A stretch of DNA of 43,436 nucleotides from Robinsoniella peoriensis. GTDB taxonomy: Bacteria; Bacillota; Clostridia; Lachnospirales; Lachnospiraceae. Shown piece by piece: positions 15,816 to 25,266 of the stretch. Below the pieces are notes generated by a model. The model made no database searches. It was not told the DNA's origin and saw only the letters and a program-made list of their open reading frames with translations. The position numbers and the translations under genes are program-made. The stretch lies in NCBI RefSeq assembly GCF_042680125.1, contig NZ_JBHTNY010000057.1; one strand, written 5' to 3'. The first letter of the stretch is position 1; the number at the start of each line of letters is the position of its first letter.

Positions 15816-17132
15816 TTATTTATTATTTTCCTTCACTTCTTTTACGCGCTCTGCCATATGTGCCAGTCCGGTATCCACATCCTGCTCACCGATCATGATC
15901 AGATCATGTTCTTCTTCAATGGCTTTACGGATTGCTTCGATATTTTTATCCAGGGGGCGGTCAAAGACCATGCCTTTTAACGTAAGCGCATCCTTACAGT
16001 CTTTTGGAAATCCATCTGTGGATACCAGTTTATCCATAATTGCATCATTCTGAACTGCAGTAAGCATTCCATTTTCCGCTAGTTTTTCCGCTGTCTGACC
16101 GCTTGTGGCACATTTTACAAACTCCCATGCCAGATCAGGCTCATCGGTTTTTGCATTGATTGCAATTGGAGTAACAGCACCCACGGAATTTCCTGCTTCT
16201 ACATCCTTTGGATGTGGTATGGTGGCAAATCCCCAGTTAAAATTTGTCTCACCCGATTTCTGTGCCTGAATCATGTTGGCTATAAACCAGGTTCCCATGG
16301 GCATCATCGCACACTGCTGCTGCTGGAAGACGCTGGTATAGTGCAGGTTGCCGGTCTTAAGGGTCGCATAATTCTGAATAACTCCCTCATCCTGCATACG
16401 AAGAGCCTGCTCGTAATATGGTTTTAAGAAAGAATAGTCATCCGCAACCAGAGTATGTTTTCCATCCTGTAATGCCCAGTTACAAACCAGCCCCATCCAT
16501 ATATGGTTATGGGTTCCGAATACTTTCTCACTTCCTTCTCCGCTAGTCATCTTCCCTGCCAGATCTTCGTATTCATCCCAGGTCATATCATTGGATGGAT
16601 AAGGAACACCTGCTTTGTCAAAGAGATCTTTATTATAAAATAAAACATACCAGTCTGAGCGATAAGGAAGTGTATAATAACTTCCGTCAATCTGAAGTTT
16701 CTCCGCCGTATTATTATAAATTGACATGTCCAGGTTATCTTTCTTGATATATTCATCCAGATTTAGGATTTGTCCCTTAGCCTGCATGGACAACTGGGAG
16801 CCCATATCTTTTACAAAGATTATATCCGGGTCAGCATCCCCGCTTGCCAGCATTACGGTCAGCTTGTTGTTATATTCATTTGCAGCAGTATCTATAATTT
16901 CCACTTCTACATCCGGGTATTTCTCCTGAAATGTTTCCACGGCAAGCCGAAACTGGGGAGAGATGTCGTTATCCCAGGTGGTAACCGTTAACTTTTTCTT
17001 TGTCCCCTCTTTGGCATTTTCACTTGCTGTTTTTTCGTTGGATGTATCTGCCGCCTTATTGCCGCATCCGGTAAATGCAGTCACTGCTATCGCAGATGCC
17101 AGAACTACTGCTGCTGCCTTTTTGAATCTCAT
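15816..17132 (-). CDS. Sugar ABC transporter solute-binding lipoprotein
   Basis: This is an extracellular family 1 solute-binding protein that would deliver oligosaccharide to the two permeases. The 438-residue precursor has a basic start (MRFKKAAA), a hydrophobic stretch and lipobox AFTGCG, giving a lipid-anchored Cys at about residue 23. A Lys/Thr/Asn-rich linker follows. The mature part shows KLTVTTWDNDISPQ, ASGDADPDIIFVKD, YTLPYRSDWYVLFYNKDLFD and MMPMGTWFIANMI, all typical of the family. It has its own leader with a putative promoter and paired direct repeats, so it is likely the main regulated start of the locus. Confidence 0.93.
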   Translation of the reverse strand: MRFKKAAAVVLASAIAVTAFTGCGNKAADTSNEKTASENAKEGTKKKLTVTTWDNDISPQFRLAVETFQEKYPDVEVEIIDTAANEYNNKLTVMLASGDADPDIIFVKDMGSQLSMQAKGQILNLDEYIKKDNLDMSIYNNTAEKLQIDGSYYTLPYRSDWYVLFYNKDLFDKAGVPYPSNDMTWDEYEDLAGKMTSGEGSEKVFGTHNHIWMGLVCNWALQDGKHTLVADDYSFLKPYYEQALRMQDEGVIQNYATLKTGNLHYTSVFQQQQCAMMPMGTWFIANMIQAQKSGETNFNWGFATIPHPKDVEAGNSVGAVTPIAINAKTDEPDLAWEFVKCATSGQTAEKLAENGMLTAVQNDAIMDKLVSTDGFPKDCKDALTLKGMVFDRPLDKNIEAIRKAIEEEHDLIMIGEQDVDTGLAHMAERVKEVKENNK

Positions 17133-17190
17133 ACTAGAAACCTCCCTTTCTTATGGATAATGTTTAACTCACTGCTTTATCCTTGAGACT

Positions 17191-17219
17191 AATATAACAA
17201 ATTCAAGTCCCGGATTAAA
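17191..17219 (-). promoter_or_regulatory. Putative promoter of the solute-binding protein gene
   Basis: On the minus strand there is an extended -10, TGTTATATT, 17 bases after a poor -35 (TTTAAT). The predicted start is about 17184. A good -10 with a weak -35 fits an activator-dependent promoter. Confidence 0.45.
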
Positions 17220-17238
17220 TGGAAGATCCCTATATTTC

Positions 17239-17282
17239 TATTACTATCTTACACTGGTCTGGAAAAAAAATATTACTATCTT
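17239..17282 (-). promoter_or_regulatory. Direct repeat, candidate YesN-type regulator binding site
   Basis: The 12-base plus-strand sequence TATTACTATCTT occurs twice, at 17239-17250 and 17271-17282, without mismatch. The period is 32 bases, about three helical turns. The pair lies roughly 55-100 bases upstream of the predicted start of the binding-protein gene. AraC-type regulators often bind as two molecules on direct repeats. Confidence 0.55.
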
Positions 17283-18895
17283 CAGATCCTTGCACTATTT
17301 TCATATTCCTTCGGTGTAATGCCCGTCACTTTTTTAAATACCTTGCTGAAGTAATAAGGATTTTCAAATCCCAGCATATCGGAAATCTCATACATCATAT
17401 ATTGGTGTTCCTGAATCAGGTCTTTTGCCTTCTCAATTTTAATCCAGGCCACATAATCCGTAAAATTGCTTCCGGTCTGCTTTTTAAAGATACTGCTTAA
17501 ATATCCCTGACTAATTCCGGTTGCTTCTGCCGCCATGGCAAGTGTTAGCTTTTCCTGATAATGTTCTGTCACATAGCGGCGGATCCTTTCAATAACGCGA
17601 TCCGATTTCCCGGATGCCCGCCCCTCCATGACCTGACAGATTTTATCGCCAAAAGTTTCCAGCCACATGAGAATATCGTGAAGGCTCCCAATGCGTTTCA
17701 GCTTTTCAGCCATCTGCATCGTATCTGGAAACTTTCCTCCCGGAATTTCTTCTGTCCCCTCGTAAAATGGTACTACAAATGTATATAGATTAATACAGGC
17801 ATTGACTGCCTGTTTCCGCGCCGGCGTAAATTCCCGGAACAGACTAATCAACTGACTGATAATTTCTTTTACTCTGACGCTGTCATTTTGTCCCAGGGCA
17901 AGTGTCATATCTTTTTTCAGAAAGGTGATGTCAAAATTCCGGTTCTGTTCCTGATAAGTCTGCAGATCGTCACGGTAAAAAATAACCGGAGACTGCATTT
18001 GGTAATAGTAAGCCTCCATACATCTTTCCAGCTGGGGCAGATATCCGGGAAGCCCATGGATATCTTCTGCCGCAGCCGTAACAGCTGCCACTGTCTGCAT
18101 CCCAAAGTAATCTTCTACTACGTAAATCATCTTCTGACACATCTGGGTAATCTTATTTTTGGTTTCCTGTGCATCCCCACCCGAAACAATCATTAAAAAT
18201 CCGGTCTCTTCCCATTCCAGAATACTGGAGAAGCGAAAGAAGCGCTTTACCATTTCTTTTAAAATATTTTCTGTATAGGACATTGCTTTTTTTCGGTCTT
18301 TTTCGGAAAATGACTCCTGAAAGTAGGAACTGGAATTATTCATACGCAAAAGTATCATAACCGGAGTATTATAATCCGCCATCAGATTTTGGTATTCACC
18401 GTCTCTTTCTTCCAACGTTTCTTCCAATAATAATTTCCGGAATAAACTTTCACAGTTCTGCTGCATATGTATCGTATCTTTCCCGACATTTCCCGGACTG
18501 CTGCCTGCTGCCCTGTTTTTCTCACATTCCCTGACCGCACGTTTCAGACTTTCAGCCAGTGTATCTTCCGTCAGCTCTATTTTAACCAGATAATCCGTTG
18601 CTCCAAACTTCACCGCCTGCTTAGCCAGGCTGAATTCTTCCAGATTTGTTAAAATAATAAATGCTGCCTGGCTTTTTGCTTCCCGGCATCTTTTCATCAA
18701 TTCAATTCCATCCATGGCCGGCATTTTAATATCCGTTATTATGATATCCGGATTAATTTCTGCAATCTGCTCCAGTGCGTTCTGTCCATTTGTTGCCTTT
18801 CCAGCAATGATGCAATTGTAATCTTCCCATTCAATTAATGATGTTACCCCTGCCAGGATTAATGGCTCATCATCTACTATCATCACACGGTACAT
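17282..18895 (-). CDS. YesN-type response regulator with AraC DNA-binding domain
   Basis: This is the 537-residue output partner of the histidine kinase next to it. The N-terminal receiver domain (about 1-120) has the acidic pair in MIVDDEP, phosphoacceptor D55 in IIITDIKMPAMDG, and K105 in DYLVKIELT. A long middle region of about 300 residues precedes the C-terminal double helix-turn-helix (about 430-535), with LTLAMAAEATGISQGYLSSI and YEISDMLGFENPYYFSKVFK. It lies 14 bases after the kinase gene and is co-transcribed with it. Its likely targets are the binding-protein promoter and the rest of the sugar locus. Confidence 0.93.
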   Translation of the reverse strand: MYRVMIVDDEPLILAGVTSLIEWEDYNCIIAGKATNGQNALEQIAEINPDIIITDIKMPAMDGIELMKRCREAKSQAAFIILTNLEEFSLAKQAVKFGATDYLVKIELTEDTLAESLKRAVRECEKNRAAGSSPGNVGKDTIHMQQNCESLFRKLLLEETLEERDGEYQNLMADYNTPVMILLRMNNSSSYFQESFSEKDRKKAMSYTENILKEMVKRFFRFSSILEWEETGFLMIVSGGDAQETKNKITQMCQKMIYVVEDYFGMQTVAAVTAAAEDIHGLPGYLPQLERCMEAYYYQMQSPVIFYRDDLQTYQEQNRNFDITFLKKDMTLALGQNDSVRVKEIISQLISLFREFTPARKQAVNACINLYTFVVPFYEGTEEIPGGKFPDTMQMAEKLKRIGSLHDILMWLETFGDKICQVMEGRASGKSDRVIERIRRYVTEHYQEKLTLAMAAEATGISQGYLSSIFKKQTGSNFTDYVAWIKIEKAKDLIQEHQYMMYEISDMLGFENPYYFSKVFKKVTGITPKEYENSARI

Positions 18896-18909
18896 TCTTT
18901 ATCTCCCTC

Positions 18910-20694
18910 TTACATTTCTAAAGGCAGCATCACGGTAATCTGTGTGTATTGCCCCGGTTCACTTTGTATGGAAAGTCCGTAAGATTCCCCATATACAAGT
19001 TTCATTCTTCGATCCACATTTGGCAGTCCAATGCCGCTCATGGAACTGCTTTTCACCGTTTCTGTATCTTTTAACAGCTGCTTTGCTTTTTCTTTATCCA
19101 TTCCGATTCCATTATCTCTCACCGTAATGCACAGATCCTGCCCCTTCTTTACCGCCTTTATCTGTACCAGACCATTTCTTCCGCTGGGCTCTATCCCTGA
19201 GAATATGGCATTTTCCACCAGGGGCTGAAGGGTCAGTTTGACTATTTTCGCCTGATACAGCTCTTTTGGTTCCACATCGATCTCCACATCGAACAGTTCC
19301 ACATACCGCACCTTCTCGATTACAATATAGTCAGCCAGAAAATCCAGCTCCTGCTTTAATGTTATCTTCTCATTAAATCCTTTAGCCATATTTTTAAGCA
19401 AAGATGACAGCGAGGTAACCACTTTCACAATGCCGCTGTTTTTCTGAATGATTGCAATCCACCGGATAGAGTCCAGGGTGTTGTACAGAAAATGAGGGTT
19501 AATCTGTGCCTGCAGCATCTTAATCTCCAGATTCTTCTTCTCTTTTTCACTTTCTACCTTCATATCCACCAGCTCTTCTATCTTTGCGGCCATATGGTTG
19601 ACACCTTTCCCAATGGTACCTATCTCATCCTCACTTTCAATCTTAGGATCTACTGTGAAATCCCCGTGTGACAGCAGTCGTATATGGGATACCAGTTTAT
19701 CTATTGGTTCGTTAATACGTTTGGTAAAGAATGAGGAAAGAACCATTCCAATGCTGATGCAGGAGGTGAAAATCAGCAGGATGATCATCAGAATCATAAA
19801 ACTGTTGTTGACTACCCTGTGCAATGGCAGAATCTCGTATACCAGAATCCCGCTCTTTGGATTCCTGACATAAGAAACCATGCATTTTTCTCCATTCATC
19901 TTCATTCGGAAAGTATCTTTTCCGGATCCCTGCTGTAACAGCATCCGGATAAATGCTTCGTCCTCCCCGACGCTCTTTTCATTCACTGCAGCCACCGTCT
20001 TTCCCGTGGCTGTCACTACTGCTATGCGGTTCTCATGCTGCACTTCTTTTAAGGCATCCCGAAATAATTTAGCCGAAATGCCCAGAAATACCCAGCCATC
20101 CCCGCTGTAGGATGAATTATTATTTACTTTTCTTAAAAGAGGCAGCAGTTTTTCACTTTTTCCTCCCCAAAAGGGCGAATCTACCATATCCAGGACATAC
20201 AGTTCTGTAGACTTGGATAATTCACCTGCAAACCAGTCAGCCGATCTAAGTGCCTGTGGATCATTGCTGCTGCCCGGCTCATATCCTGCCTGGACAAAAT
20301 CATTCTGCTCGTTTAACACCATCAATTTTGCAATATATTCACCATAGCCTGAAACTGCACAGTAATCACTGATCGTCCTGGTGTAATTCATAGCTTCTTT
20401 TCTGTTCCTGGCAGATGCTTCAAGATCCAGCTTCCCAAGATTCATGGTACTTCGTTCCGCACAATTCAGAACAATATTCATCATTTCTTCATATCCCATG
20501 CCAAAGAGTCCCGCAAAGCCTTCCACTTCATGCTCCAGTGCGGTAACCGCTATCTCTCTGGCATTTCTGCTGGAAATCAGATAACTGCAAATACAGGAAA
20601 ACAGGGCAATTGTACTGACGATACATAAGTTATAACGGATGAGGCGGGCTTTAATGGTCTTGCCTAAGATCTGTTCTTTCCAATTGTTTTTCAT
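18910..20694 (-). CDS. YesM-type sensor histidine kinase
   Basis: This is a 594-residue membrane kinase. A first helix (about 20-40) precedes an extracellular sensor region of about 250 residues, then a second helix near 300-320 and a HAMP linker (LVSHIRLLSHGDFTV). A His-kinase domain follows with the phosphorylated histidine in INPHFLYNTLDSI (about residue 400). The C-terminal ATPase domain has VENAIFSGI, VRDNGIGM and SGIGLPNVDRRM. I chose the start at 20694, which has GGAGAGG just upstream; an in-frame GTG two codons earlier is possible. It probably detects the oligosaccharide or its loaded binding protein outside the cell. Confidence 0.93.
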   Translation of the reverse strand: MKNNWKEQILGKTIKARLIRYNLCIVSTIALFSCICSYLISSRNAREIAVTALEHEVEGFAGLFGMGYEEMMNIVLNCAERSTMNLGKLDLEASARNRKEAMNYTRTISDYCAVSGYGEYIAKLMVLNEQNDFVQAGYEPGSSNDPQALRSADWFAGELSKSTELYVLDMVDSPFWGGKSEKLLPLLRKVNNNSSYSGDGWVFLGISAKLFRDALKEVQHENRIAVVTATGKTVAAVNEKSVGEDEAFIRMLLQQGSGKDTFRMKMNGEKCMVSYVRNPKSGILVYEILPLHRVVNNSFMILMIILLIFTSCISIGMVLSSFFTKRINEPIDKLVSHIRLLSHGDFTVDPKIESEDEIGTIGKGVNHMAAKIEELVDMKVESEKEKKNLEIKMLQAQINPHFLYNTLDSIRWIAIIQKNSGIVKVVTSLSSLLKNMAKGFNEKITLKQELDFLADYIVIEKVRYVELFDVEIDVEPKELYQAKIVKLTLQPLVENAIFSGIEPSGRNGLVQIKAVKKGQDLCITVRDNGIGMDKEKAKQLLKDTETVKSSSMSGIGLPNVDRRMKLVYGESYGLSIQSEPGQYTQITVMLPLEM

Positions 20695-20729
20695 ACACAC
20701 CTCTCCTCTGTTATCTTTTATATGAACCT

Positions 20730-20759
20730 ATTGTAAAACATCAGCAGATGGTTTGTCCA
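20730..20759 (-). promoter_or_regulatory. Candidate promoter of the two-component system
   Basis: On the minus strand there is TGGACA, an 18-base spacer and TACAAT, starting about 30 bases before the kinase start codon. It lies in the intergenic space divergent from anSME. Confidence 0.4.
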
Positions 20760-20769
20760 TACTGTCCGA

Positions 20770-20798
20770 TTGCTTTTTTTCTAATCCCGTTTTATAAT
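20770..20798 (+). promoter_or_regulatory. Promoter of the anSME-LysR pair
   Basis: On the plus strand there is TTGCTT, a 17-base spacer and a perfect TATAAT. The predicted start is about 20805, giving a leader near 48 bases. Confidence 0.6.
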
Positions 20799-20852
20799 AA
20801 ATTCACAAGATGCCGGCATTGACCGATTCTTAAAAATTTTAAGGAGTATCCT

Positions 20853-21950
20853 ATGAATTATTTTTCCATGCTTATAAAACCTGCCTCATCACTTTGCAAT
20901 ATGCGCTGCCGCTATTGCTTTTATTACGATGTTGCCAGTCACCGGGAAACTGCTTCCTATGGTATCATGGCAGCAGATACCGTGGACTGTCTTCTGGCTA
21001 AAACGTTTGCCGGGGTAAAATCCCCTGCCTCCATCAGCTTTACTTTTCAGGGCGGGGAACCTACCATGGCAGGACTATCATATTTTACATATTTTACGGA
21101 ACAGGCAGAAAAACTGGCGCCTACCGGGGTTAAAATTTCTTATTCTATCCAGACCAACGGTATCGTGATAGATGAAAATTGGTGCCGGATGTTTGTGAAA
21201 TATCATTTTCTGGTGGGATTATCCCTGGACGGTCCCCGGGAAATTCACGATTATCAGCGGCTTGGCAGCAACCGCAAGGGCACCTATGACCAGGTAAACC
21301 ATACCTTAAAGCTTTTCCGAAAGTATGGCGTAGACTTTAATATCCTGTCCGTAATTACAAAACAGACCGCTAAAAAACCCCAGACTTTATTTCAGTTCTA
21401 TCTAAAACAGGACTTTAAATTTGTTCAGCTGATTCCCTGCCTTCGTCCTTTAGATTCGGATCTGACTGCTCCTCATGACCTGGATCCTAAGGGTTATGCA
21501 GAATTTATGAAGCGCTTCTTTCTGCTGTGGTATGAGGAATTAAAAAAAGGACGCTATGTCAGTGTCCGCCAATTCGATAACCTTGTATGGATGCTTCGCG
21601 GCCGTCCTGCGGAGCAGTGCGGATTAATGGGCTTTTGCACGCCCCAATTTGTTCTGGAATCCGATGGGAGCGTCTATCCCTGCGATTTTTATGTACTGGA
21701 CGAATACAAAAGCGGCAACATCTTAACTGACAATCTGGAACAAATAAAAAGCAGCCCGGCCACCAGGAAATTTTTAGAATATAATACGGAGATTTCCTCA
21801 TTATGCGAAACCTGTAAGGTAAAATCCCTCTGCGGATGCGGCTGTAAACGCTACCGCCCATTTTATAATCAAATCAAGGATTACTGCCCCTATCAGGACT
21901 TTTTGTACGAAGCTTATCCCAAGCTGTATGAGATTGCGCAGACAATGTAA
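20853..21950 (+). CDS. Anaerobic sulfatase-maturating enzyme (radical SAM/SPASM)
   Basis: anSME oxidises the active-site Cys (or Ser) of sulfatases to C-alpha-formylglycine using S-adenosylmethionine and three iron-sulfur clusters. The 365-residue length matches the characterised clostridial enzyme. The radical SAM cluster motif is C15-NMR-C19-RY-C22 followed by FYYD, then TFQGGEPTMAG. The SPASM half carries SDGSVYPCDFYVLDEY, where the Asp after Cys corresponds to the known catalytic base, and LCETCKVKSLCGCGCKRY. It is divergent from a locus with two Cys-type sulfatases, its obvious substrates. The ribosome binding site is AAGGAG. It forms a two-gene unit with a LysR regulator. Confidence 0.95.
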   Translation: MNYFSMLIKPASSLCNMRCRYCFYYDVASHRETASYGIMAADTVDCLLAKTFAGVKSPASISFTFQGGEPTMAGLSYFTYFTEQAEKLAPTGVKISYSIQTNGIVIDENWCRMFVKYHFLVGLSLDGPREIHDYQRLGSNRKGTYDQVNHTLKLFRKYGVDFNILSVITKQTAKKPQTLFQFYLKQDFKFVQLIPCLRPLDSDLTAPHDLDPKGYAEFMKRFFLLWYEELKKGRYVSVRQFDNLVWMLRGRPAEQCGLMGFCTPQFVLESDGSVYPCDFYVLDEYKSGNILTDNLEQIKSSPATRKFLEYNTEISSLCETCKVKSLCGCGCKRYRPFYNQIKDYCPYQDFLYEAYPKLYEIAQTM

Positions 21951-21964
21951 GAAAGGAGCCCCTC

Positions 21965-22879
21965 ATGACACTGAAACACATGCGTATCCTGGCTGCGGTC
22001 TGTGACTGTGAAGGTGTTACGGCAGCGGCACAAAAGCTTTTTCTTTCCCAGCCCGCCGTCAGCCTGGCAATCAGGGAACTGGAAGATTATTACGGAGTTC
22101 CTTTATTTGAACGGATTTCAAGAAAAATGTATATAACAGACGCGGGCAGAAAAGCCTACAGCTATGCCACACATATTGTGTCTTTATTTGATACCCTGGA
22201 AACAGAGATGCGTGACTGTGATAATATCGGCACCCTTCGTATTGGCGCCAGTATGACTCTTGGCACACATTATATGCCCCGTCTGGTAAAAGCATTCCGG
22301 GAAGAATATCCCCATATGAAAACAGAAATCCTGATTAACAGCTCTGATATCCTGGAAGAAAAAATTTTACAAAACGAACTGGACTTCAGCCTTATAGAAG
22401 GGCCAATCCATGCGGACAGTATCTTTGGTGAATGCCTCTGCGAAGATGAATTATGCATCATCTGCAGTAAAACAAATCCCCTTGCCGTGAAACCTCTGAT
22501 CACACTGACTGAGTTCTCCGGACAGCCATTATTATTACGTGAAAAAAACAGCGGAACAAGGGAAATCGTTGACAGCAGCTTGCTTCTTAAGAACCTGGTT
22601 CTTCATCCCGTATGGGAAAGTACCAGTACACTTGCTTTGATTCATGCAGCTGCCAATGATCTGGGCATCACCATTGTACCTGCACAGTTTGTAGATGATG
22701 CCCCCCAGTATCGGGATTCCATCTGTAAAATAAAAGTTGAGGGATTATCTTTCCTGCGCAAATTCCATATTATTTACCATAAAAATAAGTTCTTAACAAG
22801 TTCTGCAAAGCACTTTATTGAGTTGTGCAAAAATCTTTTTCAGGATGAAAATGCAAATCGTATGCATTCCAATACGTAA
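21965..22879 (+). CDS. LysR-family transcriptional regulator
   Basis: This 304-residue protein has an N-terminal winged helix-turn-helix (MTLKHMRILAAV, then AAQKLFLSQPAVSLAIRELE, about residues 17-40). A two-lobed effector domain starts near residue 90 (GTLRIGASMTLGTHYMP). It starts 14 bases after the anSME gene with AAAGGAG, so the two are co-transcribed. The effector cannot be read from the sequence. Its position suggests control of anSME, or sensing of sulfur or sulfate status, as in CysB-type relatives, but that is inference. Confidence 0.9.
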   Translation: MTLKHMRILAAVCDCEGVTAAAQKLFLSQPAVSLAIRELEDYYGVPLFERISRKMYITDAGRKAYSYATHIVSLFDTLETEMRDCDNIGTLRIGASMTLGTHYMPRLVKAFREEYPHMKTEILINSSDILEEKILQNELDFSLIEGPIHADSIFGECLCEDELCIICSKTNPLAVKPLITLTEFSGQPLLLREKNSGTREIVDSSLLLKNLVLHPVWESTSTLALIHAAANDLGITIVPAQFVDDAPQYRDSICKIKVEGLSFLRKFHIIYHKNKFLTSSAKHFIELCKNLFQDENANRMHSNT

Positions 22880-22889
22880 CTACAGGGAA

Positions 22890-22926
22890 AAACAGACAAA
22901 TGCACGTTCCGGCACTTGTCTGTTTT
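22890..22926. terminator. Bidirectional terminator between the LysR gene and tex
   Basis: AACAGACAA pairs with TTGTCTGTT, continued by TGC/GCA around a short loop, with TTTTT on the plus side and A-runs giving U on the minus side. It separates two convergent genes. Confidence 0.8.
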
Positions 22927-22957
22927 TGCATATTGTTATTTCGGTAATGATATCTTA

Positions 22958-25108
22958 TTATATTTTCATTGTCAGAGAGATTCTTTTCTTAGGCAGATCT
23001 ACGCTTAACACTTTTACCTCTACAATATCCCCAACGCTTACAACATCCAGCGGATGTTTTACAAATTTCTTATCACTCATCTGGGAGATATGCACTAAAC
23101 CGTCCTGATGCACACCGATATCCACAAAAGCCCCGAAATCAATTACATTTCTGACAGTTCCTTTAAGCGTCATTCCCGGAGTCAGGTCTTTCATATCCAG
23201 TACGTCACTTCTCAGAATTGGTTTTGGCATTTCGTCACGTGGGTCACGTCCCGGTTTTTCCAGTTCTTTTACAATATCCCGTAAGGTAATCTCACCTACT
23301 TCTAAGTCAGCTGCAAGCTTTTTATAATCCCGGATTTTCTTAGATAATCCGTCAAGCCTGCCTGCCGTGATATCTTCCACGCTAAATCCTAAAGTTTCCA
23401 GAAGCTTTTTAGCCGCATCGTAACTCTCCGGATGGACACTGGTGGCATCCAGGGGATTTGCTCCTCCCGGTATTCTCATAAAGCCGGCACATTGTTCAAA
23501 TGCCTTTGGTCCTAATTTTCCAACCTTTAATAACTGCCTGCGGTTTGTAAATCTGCCATTTTCTTCCCGGTAGGCAACAATATTTCTTGCAATCACTTTG
23601 GAAACGCCGGAAACGTATTCTAAAAGGGATGCGGATGCGGTATTAAGATCCACTCCAACTTTGTTTACGCTGTCTTCTACTACACCGCCCAGAGCTTCAC
23701 TTAATTTTTTCTGATTCATATCATGCTGGTACTGTCCCACACCGATAGACTTTGGATCGATCTTAACCAGTTCCGCCAGAGGATCCTGAATTCTTCTTGC
23801 TATGGAAGCAGCACTTCGCTGTCCCACATCAAAGTTTGGAAACTCTTCGGTCGCCAGCTTGCTTGCTGAATAAACAGAAGCTCCTGCTTCATTTACGATT
23901 ACATACTGCACCTGCTCGTCGATCTCTTTAAATAATTCTACGATAATCATTTCTGATTCCCGGGATGCCGTTCCATTTCCCACTGAAAATAAAGTAATAC
24001 CATATTTCTTAATCATTTTCTTAAGGGTATCTTTTGCCGCTTTTATTTTCGCTTCGGAAGTAGGTGCCGTAGGGTAGATTACCGTTGTATCCAGCACTTT
24101 TCCGGTTGGGTCAACGACTGCAAGTTTACAGCCGGTACGAAACGCCGGATCCCATCCCAGGACTGTTTGTCCGGCAATTGGAGGCTGCATAAGCAGCTGT
24201 TCCAGATTTTTGCCAAATACGCTGATGGCTCCGTCTTCTGCTTTTTCTGTCATTGCATTTCTGATTTCTCGTTCTATTGCAGGACCGATGAGACGTTTGT
24301 AACTGTCTTCTGCCACATCTTTTAACACCGGTACAGTGACCGGATTCTCTTTTATGATAATCTTCTTCTCCAGATATTGCAAAATGCGTTCCTCCGGAGC
24401 TTCAATTTTCACATTCAGGAACTTTTCTTTTTCCCCGCGGTTCAGCGCAAGGGTTCTGTGCCCTGCTACTTTACAGATGGCTTCTTCATAATTATAATAC
24501 ATTTCATATACAGATTCTGCTTTTTCATCTTTTGCCGCAGATATGATTCTGCCTTCTTTTTCCGTGATATTTCTTATGTAAATACGGTAATCTGCTTCGT
24601 CAGAAATATTTTCGGCGATGATATCTTTTGCACCGGCAATGGCATCTGCCGCAGTCAGTACTTCTTTTTCCTCGGATATAAATGCCTTTGCTTCTTCTTC
24701 CAGCGGCTTTGTGGTCATTTGCAGGAGAATAATATTTGCAAGGGGTTCCAGTCCCTTTTCTTTCGCAATTGTGGCTCTTGTCCTTCTCTTCGGACGGTAT
24801 GGGCGGTACAGGTCATCTACCACTACCAGGGTCTCTGCCCCAAGAATCTGTTTCTTTAATTCTTCTGTCAGTTTTCCCTGCTCTTCAATACTGGATAATA
24901 CCTGCTGTTTCTTCTCTTCCAGATTCCGCAGGTAAGTAAGCCGTTCGTAAAGCTTACGAAGTACTTCGTCATTTAAGGATCCGGTTGCTTCTTTACGATA
25001 CCTTGAAATGAATGGTATGGTATTTCCCTCATCTATTAATTTTACGGCAGCTTCCACCTGCCATAGATCTACTGACAGCTCTCTCGCCAAACTTTTATTA
25101 ATATCCAT
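22958..25108 (-). CDS. tex: Tex-family S1 RNA-binding protein
   Basis: Tex is a conserved nucleic-acid-binding factor linked to transcription. The 716-residue protein has the N-terminal helical domain with IPFISRYRKEATGSL. A YqgF/RNaseH-like centre (WDPAFRTGCKLAVVDPTG, about 330-440) follows, then helix-hairpin-helix pairs (NTASASLLEYVSGVS, LGPKAFEQCAGFM). The C-terminal S1 domain reads GTVRNVIDFGAFVDIGVHQD and DGLVHISQMS. I chose the start at 25108 (MDINKSLARE), with AAGGAGA upstream; a start 13 codons earlier lacks such a site. The cellular role of Tex is still not fully defined. Confidence 0.93.
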   Translation of the reverse strand: MDINKSLARELSVDLWQVEAAVKLIDEGNTIPFISRYRKEATGSLNDEVLRKLYERLTYLRNLEEKKQQVLSSIEEQGKLTEELKKQILGAETLVVVDDLYRPYRPKRRTRATIAKEKGLEPLANIILLQMTTKPLEEEAKAFISEEKEVLTAADAIAGAKDIIAENISDEADYRIYIRNITEKEGRIISAAKDEKAESVYEMYYNYEEAICKVAGHRTLALNRGEKEKFLNVKIEAPEERILQYLEKKIIIKENPVTVPVLKDVAEDSYKRLIGPAIEREIRNAMTEKAEDGAISVFGKNLEQLLMQPPIAGQTVLGWDPAFRTGCKLAVVDPTGKVLDTTVIYPTAPTSEAKIKAAKDTLKKMIKKYGITLFSVGNGTASRESEMIIVELFKEIDEQVQYVIVNEAGASVYSASKLATEEFPNFDVGQRSAASIARRIQDPLAELVKIDPKSIGVGQYQHDMNQKKLSEALGGVVEDSVNKVGVDLNTASASLLEYVSGVSKVIARNIVAYREENGRFTNRRQLLKVGKLGPKAFEQCAGFMRIPGGANPLDATSVHPESYDAAKKLLETLGFSVEDITAGRLDGLSKKIRDYKKLAADLEVGEITLRDIVKELEKPGRDPRDEMPKPILRSDVLDMKDLTPGMTLKGTVRNVIDFGAFVDIGVHQDGLVHISQMSDKKFVKHPLDVVSVGDIVEVKVLSVDLPKKRISLTMKI

Positions 25109-25266
25109 GTTTATCTCCTTAGCTATGTATATTGGAATGTTTCCCAATTGTTTTTATTCTTTGGCTATTATACTTCAAAACCCGGAAGCGGGCAAGGAAT
25201 TTCTTGTGTTTCAATTTTTGTTATGTTATTATAATACAGAATATCAAATGCGAAGGAGCGTTTATT

